Shown here: piece after piece, positions 43,559 through 52,952 of the stretch
Layout: each line of letters starts with the position of its first letter
Position numbering within the stretch: position 1 is the stretch's first letter
NCBI RefSeq assembly: GCF_000374185.1
Contig: NZ_KB910518.1
Span: 6,585,286 to 6,649,285, forward strand
Direction of reading: 5' to 3'
Source of the DNA: Paenibacillus sp. HW567
GTDB taxonomy: Bacteria; Bacillota; Bacilli; Paenibacillales; Paenibacillaceae
Length of the DNA: 64,000 nucleotides
Translations under genes and position numbers: made by a program
The notes under the pieces: model-generated
Databases searched by the model: none
What the model was told of the DNA's origin: nothing
What the model saw: only the letters and a program-made list of their open reading frames with translations

Positions 43559-44029
43559 ATGATTAGACTGGTACCAATGGATGAAACCACTTTTCAATTT
43601 TTCATTACTCAATCGACCCGCGATTATGCAGAGGACAAAATAAAAACCGGAGCATGGGATGCCGAGATTGCCATGCAGCTCTCTAAGGAAGCGATGAGCA
43701 AATATTTGCCCAAGGGGCTGCATACGGAAGGGGCCCATCTTTATTCTGTAGTGGAGGAAGAAACGGGCACCCAGGCCGGCTATATTTGGTTCAATGTGAC
43801 CGAGGGACACCGCAGCCGCGAGGCCTTTATTTATGATATTTATATTTTCGAGCCGTTCCAGGGCAAAGGCTACGGCAAGCAGGCGCTGCTTGCGCTTGAT
43901 GAGGAAGCACGCAAGATGAATGTTGCCAAAATCGGTCTGCATGTGTTCGGCCAGAACACCCGCGCTTTTGAGCTTTACAAGAAAATGGGCTATCTGGTCA
44001 CCGACATTACAATGTCAAAAGAACTCTAA
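43559..44029 (+). CDS. GNAT family N-acetyltransferase
   Basis: 156 residues. The acetyl-CoA loop is in IYIFEPFQGKGYGKQALLAL, and the C-terminal pattern is GLHVFGQNTRAFELYKKMGY. ATG 43559 has AAGGAAGGA 12 nt upstream. It lies alone between a repeat and ychF. Substrate unknown. Confidence 0.85.
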   Translation: MIRLVPMDETTFQFFITQSTRDYAEDKIKTGAWDAEIAMQLSKEAMSKYLPKGLHTEGAHLYSVVEEETGTQAGYIWFNVTEGHRSREAFIYDIYIFEPFQGKGYGKQALLALDEEARKMNVAKIGLHVFGQNTRAFELYKKMGYLVTDITMSKEL

Positions 44030-44141
44030 TACGGGGCGGATTGCTGTTGCTGGCGGTTTTGTTCTAATATATAATGGATTAGATCAGGCTTCGGAAATTA
44101 TGCGGTGATCAATTCAACCGAAAATAGGAGTTGTCATATAA

Positions 44142-45242
44142 ATGGCTTTGAAAGCTGGAATCGTTGGACTTCCGAACGTAGGAAAATCCACATTATTTAA
44201 CGCGATTACGCAAGCGGGAGCAGAATCCGCGAACTATCCTTTCTGCACCATTGACCCGAACGTTGGTGTCGTGGAAGTGCCGGACGAACGTCTGGATAAG
44301 CTGACAGAGCTGGTGCAGCCGAACAAGACGGTTCCGACCGCTTTTGAATTTGTGGATATTGCCGGTCTGGTCCGCGGTGCAAGCAAGGGCGAAGGCCTCG
44401 GCAACAAGTTCCTGGCCCATATTCGTGAAGTGGATGCGATTGTTCATGTCGTTCGCTGCTTTGTGGATGAGAATGTAACGCATGTGGACGGCAAAGTGAA
44501 TCCGATTAGCGATATCCAGACGATCAATCTGGAGCTGATTCTGGCTGACCTGGAGAGCATCGAGAAACGGATCGAACGCTCCCGCAAAAATATCAAGGGC
44601 GGCGACAAGAAATACGCCCAGGAAGTTGAAGTACTGGAGCGCGTCAAGGAAGCTCTCTATGAAGATAAGCCTGCACGCAGTGTGGAGCTGTCCGATGACG
44701 AGCGCCTGATTGTGCGCGATCTTCACCTGCTGACGCTGAAGCCGGTGCTGTATGCGGCTAACGTAGGCGAGGATGAAGTAGCTACTGCCGAAGAGAACCC
44801 TTATGTTAAGCAGGTGCGTGAATTCGCAGTCGCCGAAAATGCTGAAGTGGTGCCGATCAGTGCCAAGGTGGAGGCGGAGATTGCCGAGCTGGAAGGCGAG
44901 GACAAGGCGATGTTCCTGGAAGAGCTGGGACTGCAGGAATCCGGGCTGAACCGCCTGATCAAAGCTGCTTACAAGCTGCTGGGACTGTACACTTACTTTA
45001 CCGCGGGTGTGCAGGAGGTGCGTGCCTGGACGATCCGCAAGGGAACTAAAGCGCCTGGCGCTGCCGGTGTAATTCACACAGACTTTGAGCGGGGCTTTAT
45101 CCGTGCAGAGGTTGTAGCGTATGCCGATCTGCTGGCAGCCGGTTCGATGAACGGTGCCAAGGAACGCGGGCAGCTTCGCCTTGAGGGCAAGGAATATCTG
45201 GTGCAGGACGGCGACGTTATGCATTTCCGTTTCAACGTGTAA
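44142..45242 (+). CDS. ychF: Redox-regulated ATPase YchF (OLA1 family)
   Basis: 366-residue P-loop protein of the Obg-like family that prefers ATP and binds ribosomes. Walker A GLPNVGKSTLF, switch region NYPFCTIDPNVGVV, DIAGLVRGASKGEGLG, and the C-terminal TGS domain with FTAGVQEVRAWTI and LVQDGDVMHFRFNV. AGGAG precedes ATG 44142. Highly conserved; no oddities. Confidence 0.97.
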   Translation: MALKAGIVGLPNVGKSTLFNAITQAGAESANYPFCTIDPNVGVVEVPDERLDKLTELVQPNKTVPTAFEFVDIAGLVRGASKGEGLGNKFLAHIREVDAIVHVVRCFVDENVTHVDGKVNPISDIQTINLELILADLESIEKRIERSRKNIKGGDKKYAQEVEVLERVKEALYEDKPARSVELSDDERLIVRDLHLLTLKPVLYAANVGEDEVATAEENPYVKQVREFAVAENAEVVPISAKVEAEIAELEGEDKAMFLEELGLQESGLNRLIKAAYKLLGLYTYFTAGVQEVRAWTIRKGTKAPGAAGVIHTDFERGFIRAEVVAYADLLAAGSMNGAKERGQLRLEGKEYLVQDGDVMHFRFNV

Positions 45243-45542
45243 GCTGACATTTTAATAGCAGAAGAAGGAACAGAAAGAGGTTGTCTGGACGTAGAATTTT
45301 TACCGGCCGGATGGCTTCTTTTTTGCATAGACCGGAAGCGTACATGCATAACAATCCTGCGCTTTTTGCATAATAAGGAGCGTTTTTGCCGGCTGCAAAA
45401 AATCCTGACCCTGTACATATAGCACTGTAGCCAATCGGCAGGATTGGTGATATAATATAAAGTCGTATATCTATTTTTATTGTATCAACAATTTAAAGCA
45501 ATATGCTTGAACTTGACTATGAATCAGGAGAGGTGAATTCCC
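45243..45542 (+). promoter_or_regulatory. Leader region of prfA with extended -10 promoter
   Basis: The 300-bp gap has no gene. TGATATAAT (TATAAT at 45451-45456) is an extended -10 about 90 bp before prfA. Near 45270-45325 a G-U-rich stem ending in GGATGGCTTC plus a T run may be the ychF terminator. Confidence 0.45.
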
Positions 45543-46610
45543 TTGTTGGACCGATTGCAATCCCTGGCGGACCGCTATGAGAAACTCAGTGAACTGCTTT
45601 GTGACCCGGATGTTGCAAGCGACAGTAAGAAACTGAGGGACTATTCCAAAGAACAATCCGATTTGCAGCCTGCCTTTGAGGCGTATGCTGAATATAAAAA
45701 CGTAATGGAAGAGCTTGAAGCTGCGAAGATGATGCAGGCCGAAAAGCTTGATGATGAAATGAAAGAAATGGTCAAGATGGAAATCGACGATCTTTCCTCA
45801 CGCCAGGTTATGCTGGAGGAGAAAATCCGCCTCCTGCTGCTGCCTAAGGACCCTAATGACGATAAGAATGTGATCGTGGAAATCCGCGGCGCAGCCGGGG
45901 GAGATGAAGCGGCGTTGTTCGCTTCCGATCTGTACCGGATGTACACCCGCTATGCGGATGCCCAAGGCTGGCGTGTTGAACTGATGGATGTCAATACCAG
46001 TGACCTTGGCGGCTTCAAAGAGGTTATCTTCATGATCAACGGACGCGGCGCTTACAGCAAAATGAAATTCGAAAGCGGCGCACACCGCGTGCAGCGTATT
46101 CCGACTACCGAATCCGGCGGACGGATTCATACTTCGACTTCTACGGTATCGGTGATGCCGGAAGCGGAAGAATTCGAAATTGAAATTCTTGACAAGGATA
46201 TCCGCGTAGATACCTTCTGTTCCAGCGGCGCTGGCGGCCAGTCGGTTAATACGACGAAATCCGCAGTTCGTGTAACCCATGTGCCTACCGGCATTGTGGC
46301 GACCTGTCAGGATGGCAAATCTCAGAACTCCAACAAGGATAAGGCGCTGCAGGTGCTGCGTGCCCGGATCTCGGACATGAAGCGCCAGGAAGAAGAAGCG
46401 AAGTATGCCGGAGAACGCAAGAGCAAAGTCGGCACCGGCGACCGCAGTGAGCGGATTCGCACCTACAACTTCCCGCAGAGCCGTGTAACCGATCACCGTA
46501 TCGGCCTTACCCTGCACCGTCTGGATCAGGTAATGAACGGAGACATTACAGAAATTATCTCGGCATTGTCGATTGCAGAGCAAGCGGAGTTAATGGAAAA
46601 AGGAGAATAA
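45543..46610 (+). CDS. prfA: Peptide chain release factor 1
   Basis: 355 residues. Recognises UAA/UAG and triggers peptide release. GGQ motif in SSGAGGQSVNTTKS (about residue 230), the RF1 stop-codon tripeptide region RIPTTESGGRIHTS, and an N-terminal helical domain. TTG 45543 with AGGAGAGG upstream. prmC, whose product methylates the GGQ glutamine, follows 4 bp downstream. Confidence 0.97.
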   Translation: MLDRLQSLADRYEKLSELLCDPDVASDSKKLRDYSKEQSDLQPAFEAYAEYKNVMEELEAAKMMQAEKLDDEMKEMVKMEIDDLSSRQVMLEEKIRLLLLPKDPNDDKNVIVEIRGAAGGDEAALFASDLYRMYTRYADAQGWRVELMDVNTSDLGGFKEVIFMINGRGAYSKMKFESGAHRVQRIPTTESGGRIHTSTSTVSVMPEAEEFEIEILDKDIRVDTFCSSGAGGQSVNTTKSAVRVTHVPTGIVATCQDGKSQNSNKDKALQVLRARISDMKRQEEEAKYAGERKSKVGTGDRSERIRTYNFPQSRVTDHRIGLTLHRLDQVMNGDITEIISALSIAEQAELMEKGE

Positions 46611-46614
46611 TGCT

Positions 46615-47634
46615 TTGAGCCACGACTCTTATGTCATGCCTGACGTGCAAAGCATCAGGGAAGCCTTTGCGGAGGCTTCTTCTTTTTTGGACAAATCCGG
46701 GTGCAATGAGCCGCAGCGCAGCAGCCAGCTTCTGCTGGAGCATGTGCTGGGCTTGTCCGGCGCGGCTTACTATATGGCACTGGCTGATCCGTTTCCGCCT
46801 GCGGCGCGGGCGGCCTGGGAAGCCGGTGTTACCCGCCGCGCGGCGGGCGAGCCGGTGCAGTATATTACCGGCGAGCAGGAATTTTACGGGCGGGCCTTTG
46901 AGGTGACGCCCGATGTGCTGATTCCCCGGCCCGAGACGGAGCTGCTCGTCGAGGCGATTCTGAAGTACGGCGCGGAGCTGTGGCCGGACGGTGTGGTGGC
47001 GGAGCCGGGCGGCGCGGCGCGGGAAGGCGGGCACGCTGCGGGTGAAGCGGCGCAGGGGGATGCGGCGCGGGAAGGCAGGCACGCTGCTGGTGAAGCAGCG
47101 CAGGGGGATGCGGGCGGCTCGGCGCGCCCGCTGACTGCCGTCGACATCGGCGCCGGCAGCGGAGCCATCTCCGTCACGCTGGCGGCGGAAGCGCCGGCGT
47201 GGCGGGTCTGCGCCGGCGACATTTCGCCCGGCGCGCTGGCCGTGGCCGGCCGCAATGCGCGGCGGCACGGCACGGCAGTGGAGCTGCGGCTCGGCGACCT
47301 GCTCGAGCCGTTTGCGGGGATGGAGACGGATATACTCGTCTCCAACCCGCCCTATATTCCCGGCGGGGATATCGCCGGGCTGCAGCGCGAGGTGCGCGAC
47401 CATGAGCCGCGCACTGCACTGGACGGCGGCGCTGACGGGCTGGACCCGTATCGCCGCATGATGGACCAGCTCCGGCTGCTTCCGGCACCGCCGCGGCTGG
47501 TCGGGTTCGAGCTCGGCCAAGGCCAGGCCGAGCAGGTGGCCGGGCTGCTGCGCGCAGCCGGCCACTGGAATGAGATCGTCACCATCGACGATCTCGCAGG
47601 CATTCCGCGCCACGTGCTGGGGATCGCCCGGTAG
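46615..47634 (+). CDS. prmC: Release factor glutamine methyltransferase
   Basis: Methylates the GGQ glutamine of release factors with S-adenosylmethionine. 339 residues, about 50 longer than usual. An N-terminal helical domain precedes the methyltransferase fold with DIGAGSGAISVTLA and catalytic NPPY in VSNPPYIPGGD. The extra length is an Ala/Gly/Glu-rich segment before the SAM motif, made largely of a 48-bp tandem duplication (47014-47109). Start TTG 46615 close to prfA; operon likely. Confidence 0.94.
   Translation: MSHDSYVMPDVQSIREAFAEASSFLDKSGCNEPQRSSQLLLEHVLGLSGAAYYMALADPFPPAARAAWEAGVTRRAAGEPVQYITGEQEFYGRAFEVTPDVLIPRPETELLVEAILKYGAELWPDGVVAEPGGAAREGGHAAGEAAQGDAAREGRHAAGEAAQGDAGGSARPLTAVDIGAGSGAISVTLAAEAPAWRVCAGDISPGALAVAGRNARRHGTAVELRLGDLLEPFAGMETDILVSNPPYIPGGDIAGLQREVRDHEPRTALDGGADGLDPYRRMMDQLRLLPAPPRLVGFELGQGQAEQVAGLLRAAGHWNEIVTIDDLAGIPRHVLGIAR
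47014..47109 (+). repeat. Two 48-bp tandem repeats inside prmC
   Basis: Copy 1 47014-47061 and copy 2 47062-47109 differ at only a few positions. Each encodes 16 residues, AAREGGHAAGEAAQGD versus AAREGRHAAGEAAQGD. The reading frame is kept. Confidence 0.9.
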
Positions 47635-47759
47635 AGGGGCAGAGCCAAACGGCGCGGAATTAGCTTTACTTTTTCCATGTATCCTTAATCTCCCGGAACA
47701 GCCGGATGTTACAGCATGAAGGTCTGCTCCAGGCTATGGAGTTCGGCTATGCAGTGAAA

Positions 47760-47789
47760 TTGTATTTTTGCTGCCCGTTCCAGTACAAT
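47760..47789 (+). promoter_or_regulatory. Promoter of the first rodA/ftsW-like gene
   Basis: -35 TTGTAT (47760-47765), 18 bp, -10 TACAAT (47784-47789). The same arrangement and flanks recur before the second copy. Confidence 0.55.
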
Positions 47790-47858
47790 AGAAATGACGG
47801 GAATTCGGTTTGTAGACGTGAAATTCAGAAGACCCAGTACGGAGTAAGGAGACAGAAT

Positions 47859-49043
47859 ATGCTTCAGAAGATTAAAAAGATTGACGGCGTCATTGTAGTC
47901 ATTCTTGTCCTGTTGATGGCCGTCAGCATTTTTTCCATATACAGTGTCACACATGGACGGGAGAAGCTGGACGGGGCGCATCTTCGGATGATCAAATTTT
48001 ATGTGCTGGGTATCGTTGCATTTATCGGACTGACCTTTGTAGATTACCGGCTGCTGGTTAAATATGCACTGTACGTATATGGTGTGGGGATAGGGATTCT
48101 GGTATTGGTCAGCTTTATCGGCAAGGAGCAGAACGGGGCCCAAGGCTGGATTAAATTCGGGGGCTTCAGCCTTCAGCCGGCGGAGCTGTTCAAGCTGATT
48201 CTGATACTTTTCCTGGCATCCATGCTGGTGCGCAAGATGAAGAATAAGCTCCTTTTCTGGCGCGATGTGGTTCCGCTCGGACTGCTCACCCTGCTTCCCT
48301 TTCTGATCGTCATCAGTCAAAATGACTTAGGCAACGCGCTTTCCTATATTGTGATCCTGTTCGGCCTGCTGTGGATTGGCAACATCAAATTTTCCCACGC
48401 CCTGATTGGATTGCTGGTAATAGGCGGAGCGGCAGTGGCGGGAATCATGAGTTATATTCACTACCATGATGAAATCAAAACGTTTCTTACCGATATCGGC
48501 CGCTCCCACTGGGTAGAACGTTTTGACCCGTGGCTCGTCCCTGATGAGGCGACTGCCAAGGCGAGCTATCATACCAAAAATGCCAAGCTGGCCATCGCTT
48601 CAGGAGGCATGAGCGGGGAAGGGTACATGAATGGCAGCTCCGTGCAGACGGACCGGGTGCCTTATACCTATTCCGACTCCATCTTTGTCGAGATTGCTGA
48701 GGAATTCGGCTTTGTCGGTTCTGCACTCGTGTTGCTGCTCTACTTTATCCTGATCCACCGGATGATTCTAATTGCATTGGAGAGCAAGGACCGGGGCGGG
48801 CCGTTTCTGATCGTCGGCATTGTTGCGATGCTGCTGTACCAGATATTTGAGAATATCGGCGCATTTATCGGCCTTATGCCGCTGACCGGAATCACGCTGC
48901 CTTTTATCAGCTATGGGGGAACCTCACTGATGATCAACATGGCCAGCATTGGCCTGGTGATGAGTGTGCGTCTGCACGGTCAAGAGGTCGAGGAGGACTT
49001 GCCGAATCCGTCGGTATATTCTTCACCCACTAAGCAAGGATAG
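47859..49043 (+). CDS. FtsW/RodA/SpoVE family protein, copy 1
   Basis: 394-residue SEDS peptidoglycan glycosyltransferase with about ten membrane helices. Conserved pieces: QPAELFKLILILFLAS, SQNDLGNALSYIVI and the C-terminal PLTGITLPFISYGGTSLMIN. ATG 47859 has AAGGAGACAG upstream; the open frame to 47706 crosses the promoter. Whether it serves elongation, division or sporulation is unclear; the adjacent spoIIR hints at sporulation. Confidence 0.9.
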   Translation: MLQKIKKIDGVIVVILVLLMAVSIFSIYSVTHGREKLDGAHLRMIKFYVLGIVAFIGLTFVDYRLLVKYALYVYGVGIGILVLVSFIGKEQNGAQGWIKFGGFSLQPAELFKLILILFLASMLVRKMKNKLLFWRDVVPLGLLTLLPFLIVISQNDLGNALSYIVILFGLLWIGNIKFSHALIGLLVIGGAAVAGIMSYIHYHDEIKTFLTDIGRSHWVERFDPWLVPDEATAKASYHTKNAKLAIASGGMSGEGYMNGSSVQTDRVPYTYSDSIFVEIAEEFGFVGSALVLLLYFILIHRMILIALESKDRGGPFLIVGIVAMLLYQIFENIGAFIGLMPLTGITLPFISYGGTSLMINMASIGLVMSVRLHGQEVEEDLPNPSVYSSPTKQG

Positions 49044-49059
49044 ACCGGAATAACTATAG

Positions 49060-49102
49060 ACCGCTGGAGCTTATCGTTAAGATGGGTTCCGGCGGTTTTT
49101 TT
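49060..49102 (+). terminator. Intrinsic terminator between the two rodA-like genes
   Basis: ACCGCTGGA and TTCCGGCGGT stem with mismatch, followed by TTTTTTTAT. Confidence 0.7.
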
Positions 49103-49171
49103 ATAATAGAAGTAAGGACAGCGCAGCCGGTTCTGCTTGTTTTTACAAATTCAAGGCCGGGAGCTATAAAA

Positions 49172-49201
49172 TTGTATTTGCGCTGTATCTTGCTTTACAA
49201 T
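49172..49201 (+). promoter_or_regulatory. Promoter of the second rodA/ftsW-like gene
   Basis: -35 TTGTAT (49172-49177), 18 bp, -10 TACAAT (49196-49201). The flanks AAATTGTATTT and GAAAT(G/A)ACGG are shared with the first copy's promoter. Confidence 0.55.
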
Positions 49202-49276
49202 GGGAAATAACGGCTTTGCGCTGTCGGCGTTTGACGGCAAGAGGCCTTAATCCGGATACAGTTAGGAGTTCATCGC

Positions 49277-50446
49277 ATGCTGCAGCGTTTTAAAAAGATT
49301 GACGGCGTCATTGTAGTGGTTCTAATCCTTTTGATGGTCATCAGTATTTTATCCATATACAGTGTTACCCACGGACGCAAAGATGACGGCCTGCACATCC
49401 AGATGATCAAATGGTACGGAGTGGGGTTTCTTGCTTTCATAGGACTGTCTTTATTCGATTACCGCCTGCTTGTTAAATATGCGCATTATATTTATATCCT
49501 GGGTGCGGGGATATTGGTGCTGGTCAGCTTTGTTGGGACTGTGAAATACGGTGCCCGGGGCTGGTTGGAGGTAGGGGGGTTCAGCCTTCAGCCGGCGGAG
49601 CTGTTCAAGCTGATTTTGATTCTTGGGCTGGCATCTCTGCTGGTCCGCAAAAATAAGAGCAGGCTCCAGTTCTGGCGCGATGTTGTGCCGCTCAGTCTGG
49701 TTGCGCTGCTGCCGTTCGTGATTGTGATTATTCAGAACGATCTGGGCAACGCGCTCAGCTATTTGATTATCCTGCTCGGTCTTTTGTGGATAGGCGGCAT
49801 TAAATTATCCCATGCGCTGATTGGCCTGATTGTTGGGGCCTTGGCAATAGGCGGCTTTATTTTCAGCTACATTAACTATCATGATCAAACGACGAACTTT
49901 TTGAGTAAAACGCTTGGCCGCGAGCATTTTGTGTCCCGCTTTGATCCCTGGCTGGTACCGGAGCTGGCGAGCAGTGACGACAGCTACCAAACGCGTAATG
50001 CCAAAATTGCCATTGCATCGGGCGGGCTCAGCGGGGAAGGGTATATGAAGGGCGGTTCCGTCCAGTCGGGTAAAATACCGGTGCTCTATACGGATGCGAT
50101 TTTTGCCCAGATTGCCGAAGAATTCGGCTTCGTAGGGGCGGCGCTGCTCCTGTTGCTGTTTTTTATCCTGATTCACCGGCTGATTCTGATTGCCTTGGAG
50201 TGCAAGGAACGGGCCGGTCCTTATCTGATTATTGGGATCGTGGCGATGCTGCTGTATCAGATTCTTGAGAATATCGGCGCGTATATCGGCCTTATGCCGC
50301 TGACGGGAATTACCCTTCCGTTCATCAGCTACGGCGGGACTTCAGTCCTGATTAATATGTCCAGCATGGGCATAGCGATGAGTGTGCTGCTGTATGGACA
50401 GGAGGTGGAGGAGGATCTGCCCGCTGCTCCTGCCTTGCATCTCTAA
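49277..50446 (+). CDS. FtsW/RodA/SpoVE family protein, copy 2
   Basis: 389 residues, about two-thirds identical by eye to copy 1 over its whole length, with the same start (FKKIDGVIVVVLILLM) and end (GQEVEEDLP). Contains QPAELFKLILILGLAS, IQNDLGNALSYLII and PFISYGGTSVLINM. AGGAG lies 9 nt before ATG 49277. The tandem copy includes its promoter. Confidence 0.9.
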   Translation: MLQRFKKIDGVIVVVLILLMVISILSIYSVTHGRKDDGLHIQMIKWYGVGFLAFIGLSLFDYRLLVKYAHYIYILGAGILVLVSFVGTVKYGARGWLEVGGFSLQPAELFKLILILGLASLLVRKNKSRLQFWRDVVPLSLVALLPFVIVIIQNDLGNALSYLIILLGLLWIGGIKLSHALIGLIVGALAIGGFIFSYINYHDQTTNFLSKTLGREHFVSRFDPWLVPELASSDDSYQTRNAKIAIASGGLSGEGYMKGGSVQSGKIPVLYTDAIFAQIAEEFGFVGAALLLLLFFILIHRLILIALECKERAGPYLIIGIVAMLLYQILENIGAYIGLMPLTGITLPFISYGGTSVLINMSSMGIAMSVLLYGQEVEEDLPAAPALHL

Positions 50447-50672
50447 GAATACGCACGGCATTTAATAGACAACCCTGTCTCTCTTTCGCCGTACTTCAGA
50501 CGATGAAATTTCATAGAAGGCCCTCAATTTGACTTCGCCCAATTCTAGGCTTCCATAACAATCTCCTTTGTTCGGGCATCGTTATTTCATGATAGTTTAA
50601 TAGGTTTGCACTCTCCCATCTCTGGACATACTGAGGACATAAGAGATTCAGAGGGAGAGGGGCTGCTGGAAG

Positions 50673-51425
50673 ATGGAAATGAACAAGCCGGGACAACGGG
50701 ATTCCTTGCGCGTAACCTTTAAGTATACTGCCATTTTAATTTGTTTTTTTATGATTCTCATGATGGCCTGGGAAGGGCAAAAAAGCGATGCCGCTGTGGC
50801 GGAGGCCTCCATTCCCCAGGATTCCATCCGTCTGCGGATTCTGGCGAACTCGGATGCGGCAGGTGATCAATTGGTCAAACGCCAGATTCGGGACAGCATT
50901 GTGGAGCAGATCAACCAGTGGGTTTCCGCGCTGGAAGACCCGCAAAGTCTGGAACAGGCACGCGCTCTGATTAGACAGCATCTGCCGGAGCTGAATGCGC
51001 TGGTGGCGGGTGAGCTTGCGAAACGGGGGATTGAATATAATTATAAAGTAGAGCTGGGAGTCGTTCCGTTCCCGACTAAAATGTACGGCGGCAAGGTCTA
51101 TCCGGCCGGGGAGTATGAAGCTGTGCGCGTGACGCTGGGGGCCGGCAAAGGGCAGAACTGGTGGTGCGTGCTGTTCCCGCCGCTGTGCTTTATTGATGCC
51201 GGCTCTGGAGATGCTGCTGCGCCGGCAGCGGCCAAAGGAGCCAAAGCCGCCCTTGCTGAGGCCTCCGGGGATCGTCCTGAAGTGAAGGCTGCAGCAGGAG
51301 AAACGGTGCAGCAGAGTTCGGACACAGCCGCTGCCAGCGGGGAAGCGGAAGCGCCGAAGGTGCGTTTCTTCCTCTGGGAGCTGCTGGAGAATCTATGGAG
51401 CTGGATCAGCGGATTATTCAGCTAA
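50673..51425 (+). CDS. spoIIR: Stage II sporulation protein R
   Basis: 250-residue secreted signal from the forespore that activates SpoIIGA and thereby sigma-E in the mother cell. N-terminal membrane anchor/signal (YTAILICFFMILMMAW), conserved SIRLRILANSDAAGDQ, EYEAVRVTLG and WWCVLFPPLCFID. An Ala/Glu-rich linker of about 50 residues and a Trp-rich tail (LWSWISGLFS) follow the core. ATG 50673. Confidence 0.95.
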   Translation: MEMNKPGQRDSLRVTFKYTAILICFFMILMMAWEGQKSDAAVAEASIPQDSIRLRILANSDAAGDQLVKRQIRDSIVEQINQWVSALEDPQSLEQARALIRQHLPELNALVAGELAKRGIEYNYKVELGVVPFPTKMYGGKVYPAGEYEAVRVTLGAGKGQNWWCVLFPPLCFIDAGSGDAAAPAAAKGAKAALAEASGDRPEVKAAAGETVQQSSDTAAASGEAEAPKVRFFLWELLENLWSWISGLFS

Positions 51426-51576
51426 GCTCCTATGAATCTACTGCCGTCCATGATACGATATAAGCTGGACTTACTTTGGAATTGCTGCGGCTCCACCTGG
51501 TGGGGCCGTTTCTTCATGGTTTCTGTGATTATGCAAATCTGGAATAACGAACCCTAAAGAAAGCTTGTGATAAATA

Positions 51577-52794
51577 ATGACAGAACATCAAGAGAACCTC
51601 TTTGCGGTCCAGCGAAACAGCGGACAAATAGATTCTACAATATACTGGGAGCTGTCTTCCTTCAAAGAGTCTGCCTTGGAGCCGTCTGGTTTCTCGGTGT
51701 GCGAACAGGATAAGCAAGCCCTAGCAGAAGCCGCGGCTATGCTTCGCAAGGGGAGTACCGTTGCCTTTCCGACTGAGACGGTATACGGCCTCGGTGCGGA
51801 TGCCCGCAATACCGCTGCGGTGGAGGCGGTATTCGCCGCCAAAGGCCGGCCTTCCGACAATCCGCTGATCGTGCATATCGCCAGCCGCAGTGATCTGGAC
51901 GGGCTGGTTACGGAGGTGCATCCTTCAGCGGCGGCGCTGATCGACGCTTTCTGGCCCGGCCCGCTGACGCTGGTGCTTCCCGTGCGTCCCGGCGTGCTGT
52001 CGCCGCTCGTTACCGCGGGGCTGGATACGGTCGGCGTGCGCATGCCCGATCATCCGCTCGCCCTGGCGCTGATCCGCGCAGCAGGCTGTCCGGTGGCTGC
52101 GCCCAGCGCCAACCGCTCCGGGCGGCCCAGTCCGACGCTGGCCGCCCATGTCCTGGAGGACCTCGCCGGTTATATCGGCGGGGTACTTGACGGCGGCGCG
52201 GCCGGAGTCGGCCTGGAGTCGACCGTCGTGCAGGTGCAGCCGGACGGGACGGCCCTGGTGCTCCGTCCCGGCGGCATCACCGCCGAGCAGCTTGCGGCGG
52301 TGCTCGGTCCCGGGGCCGTCGGCACGGCCCCGGCTTCTGCGGAAGCGCCCGCCGGCGCTTCCGGCCTGTCCCCCGGCGCGGCGCAGGCCGCCGGGGACAG
52401 CAGCCCGGCGCCGCGCGCGCCGGGCATGAAGTACACGCACTACGCCCCGCGCGGAGCGCTTGGCGTAGTGCGCGGCGCTTCGCCGCAGCGCGTGGCGGAA
52501 GCCGCCGCGGGCCTGCTGCAGGCGGCGCAGCGGGATGGCGAGATTACGGGCCTGCTCCTCTTCGAGGAGCATGTGGCCCTGTATCCCGCCGTCCCGGCCG
52601 CCTGCGTCGTTTCTCTCGGCTCGCTGACCTCGCCGGAGGAAGGGGCCCGCTCCCTGTATGCCGCGCTGCGGCGCTTCGATGAAGCGGGAGCGACCTATAT
52701 TCTGGCCGAGGCCTGCCCGGATACCGGCCTCGGTGCAGCGATTATGAACCGGCTGATGAAAGCCGCCAGCGGAACCGTCATCGACGCCGGATAA
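51577..52794 (+). CDS. ywlC: Threonylcarbamoyl-AMP synthase (Sua5/YwlC)
   Basis: 405 residues. Makes threonylcarbamoyl-AMP for t6A modification of tRNAs. The YrdC-like domain has STVAFPTETVYGLGADA and AAKGRPSDNPLIVHI with PSANRSGRPSPT; the Sua5 C-terminal domain begins at PGMKYTHYAPRG after a low-complexity Ala/Gly/Pro linker. The first about 45 residues are nondescript. Ribosome binding site is weak at ATG 51577. Confidence 0.94.
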   Translation: MTEHQENLFAVQRNSGQIDSTIYWELSSFKESALEPSGFSVCEQDKQALAEAAAMLRKGSTVAFPTETVYGLGADARNTAAVEAVFAAKGRPSDNPLIVHIASRSDLDGLVTEVHPSAAALIDAFWPGPLTLVLPVRPGVLSPLVTAGLDTVGVRMPDHPLALALIRAAGCPVAAPSANRSGRPSPTLAAHVLEDLAGYIGGVLDGGAAGVGLESTVVQVQPDGTALVLRPGGITAEQLAAVLGPGAVGTAPASAEAPAGASGLSPGAAQAAGDSSPAPRAPGMKYTHYAPRGALGVVRGASPQRVAEAAAGLLQAAQRDGEITGLLLFEEHVALYPAVPAACVVSLGSLTSPEEGARSLYAALRRFDEAGATYILAEACPDTGLGAAIMNRLMKAASGTVIDAG

Positions 52795-52952
52795 TTCCGG
52801 CTTCTACCCTGCGGGCTTTAGCTTCATTAAGAGGAGAGCTGCCTGCAGATCGCAGCAGTCTCTCACCGCCCCCGTACGCTTCACAGTCATGTTTCCCCCC
52901 TTGTCCGCATATCGTGGTTGTACAAGAACTTTCGGACCTTGGGGGTATGGGC

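Noticed and set aside
43500..44141. Possible tRNA or small RNA near the 43.5-44.1 kb gaps
   Set aside because: No cloverleaf pattern, no promoter-terminator pair; only a GNAT gene and short spacers.
44193..45224. 343-codon minus-strand frame inside ychF
   Set aside because: Antisense shadow of a universally conserved gene; no motif.
47706..47858. 51-codon extension of the first rodA/ftsW-like protein
   Set aside because: It contains the promoter boxes shared with the second copy, and the paralog starts at the equivalent of 47859.
52795..52952. Possible manganese (yybP-ykoY) riboswitch before mntP
   Set aside because: I looked for the conserved aptamer blocks and did not find them; the region has no clear terminator switch.
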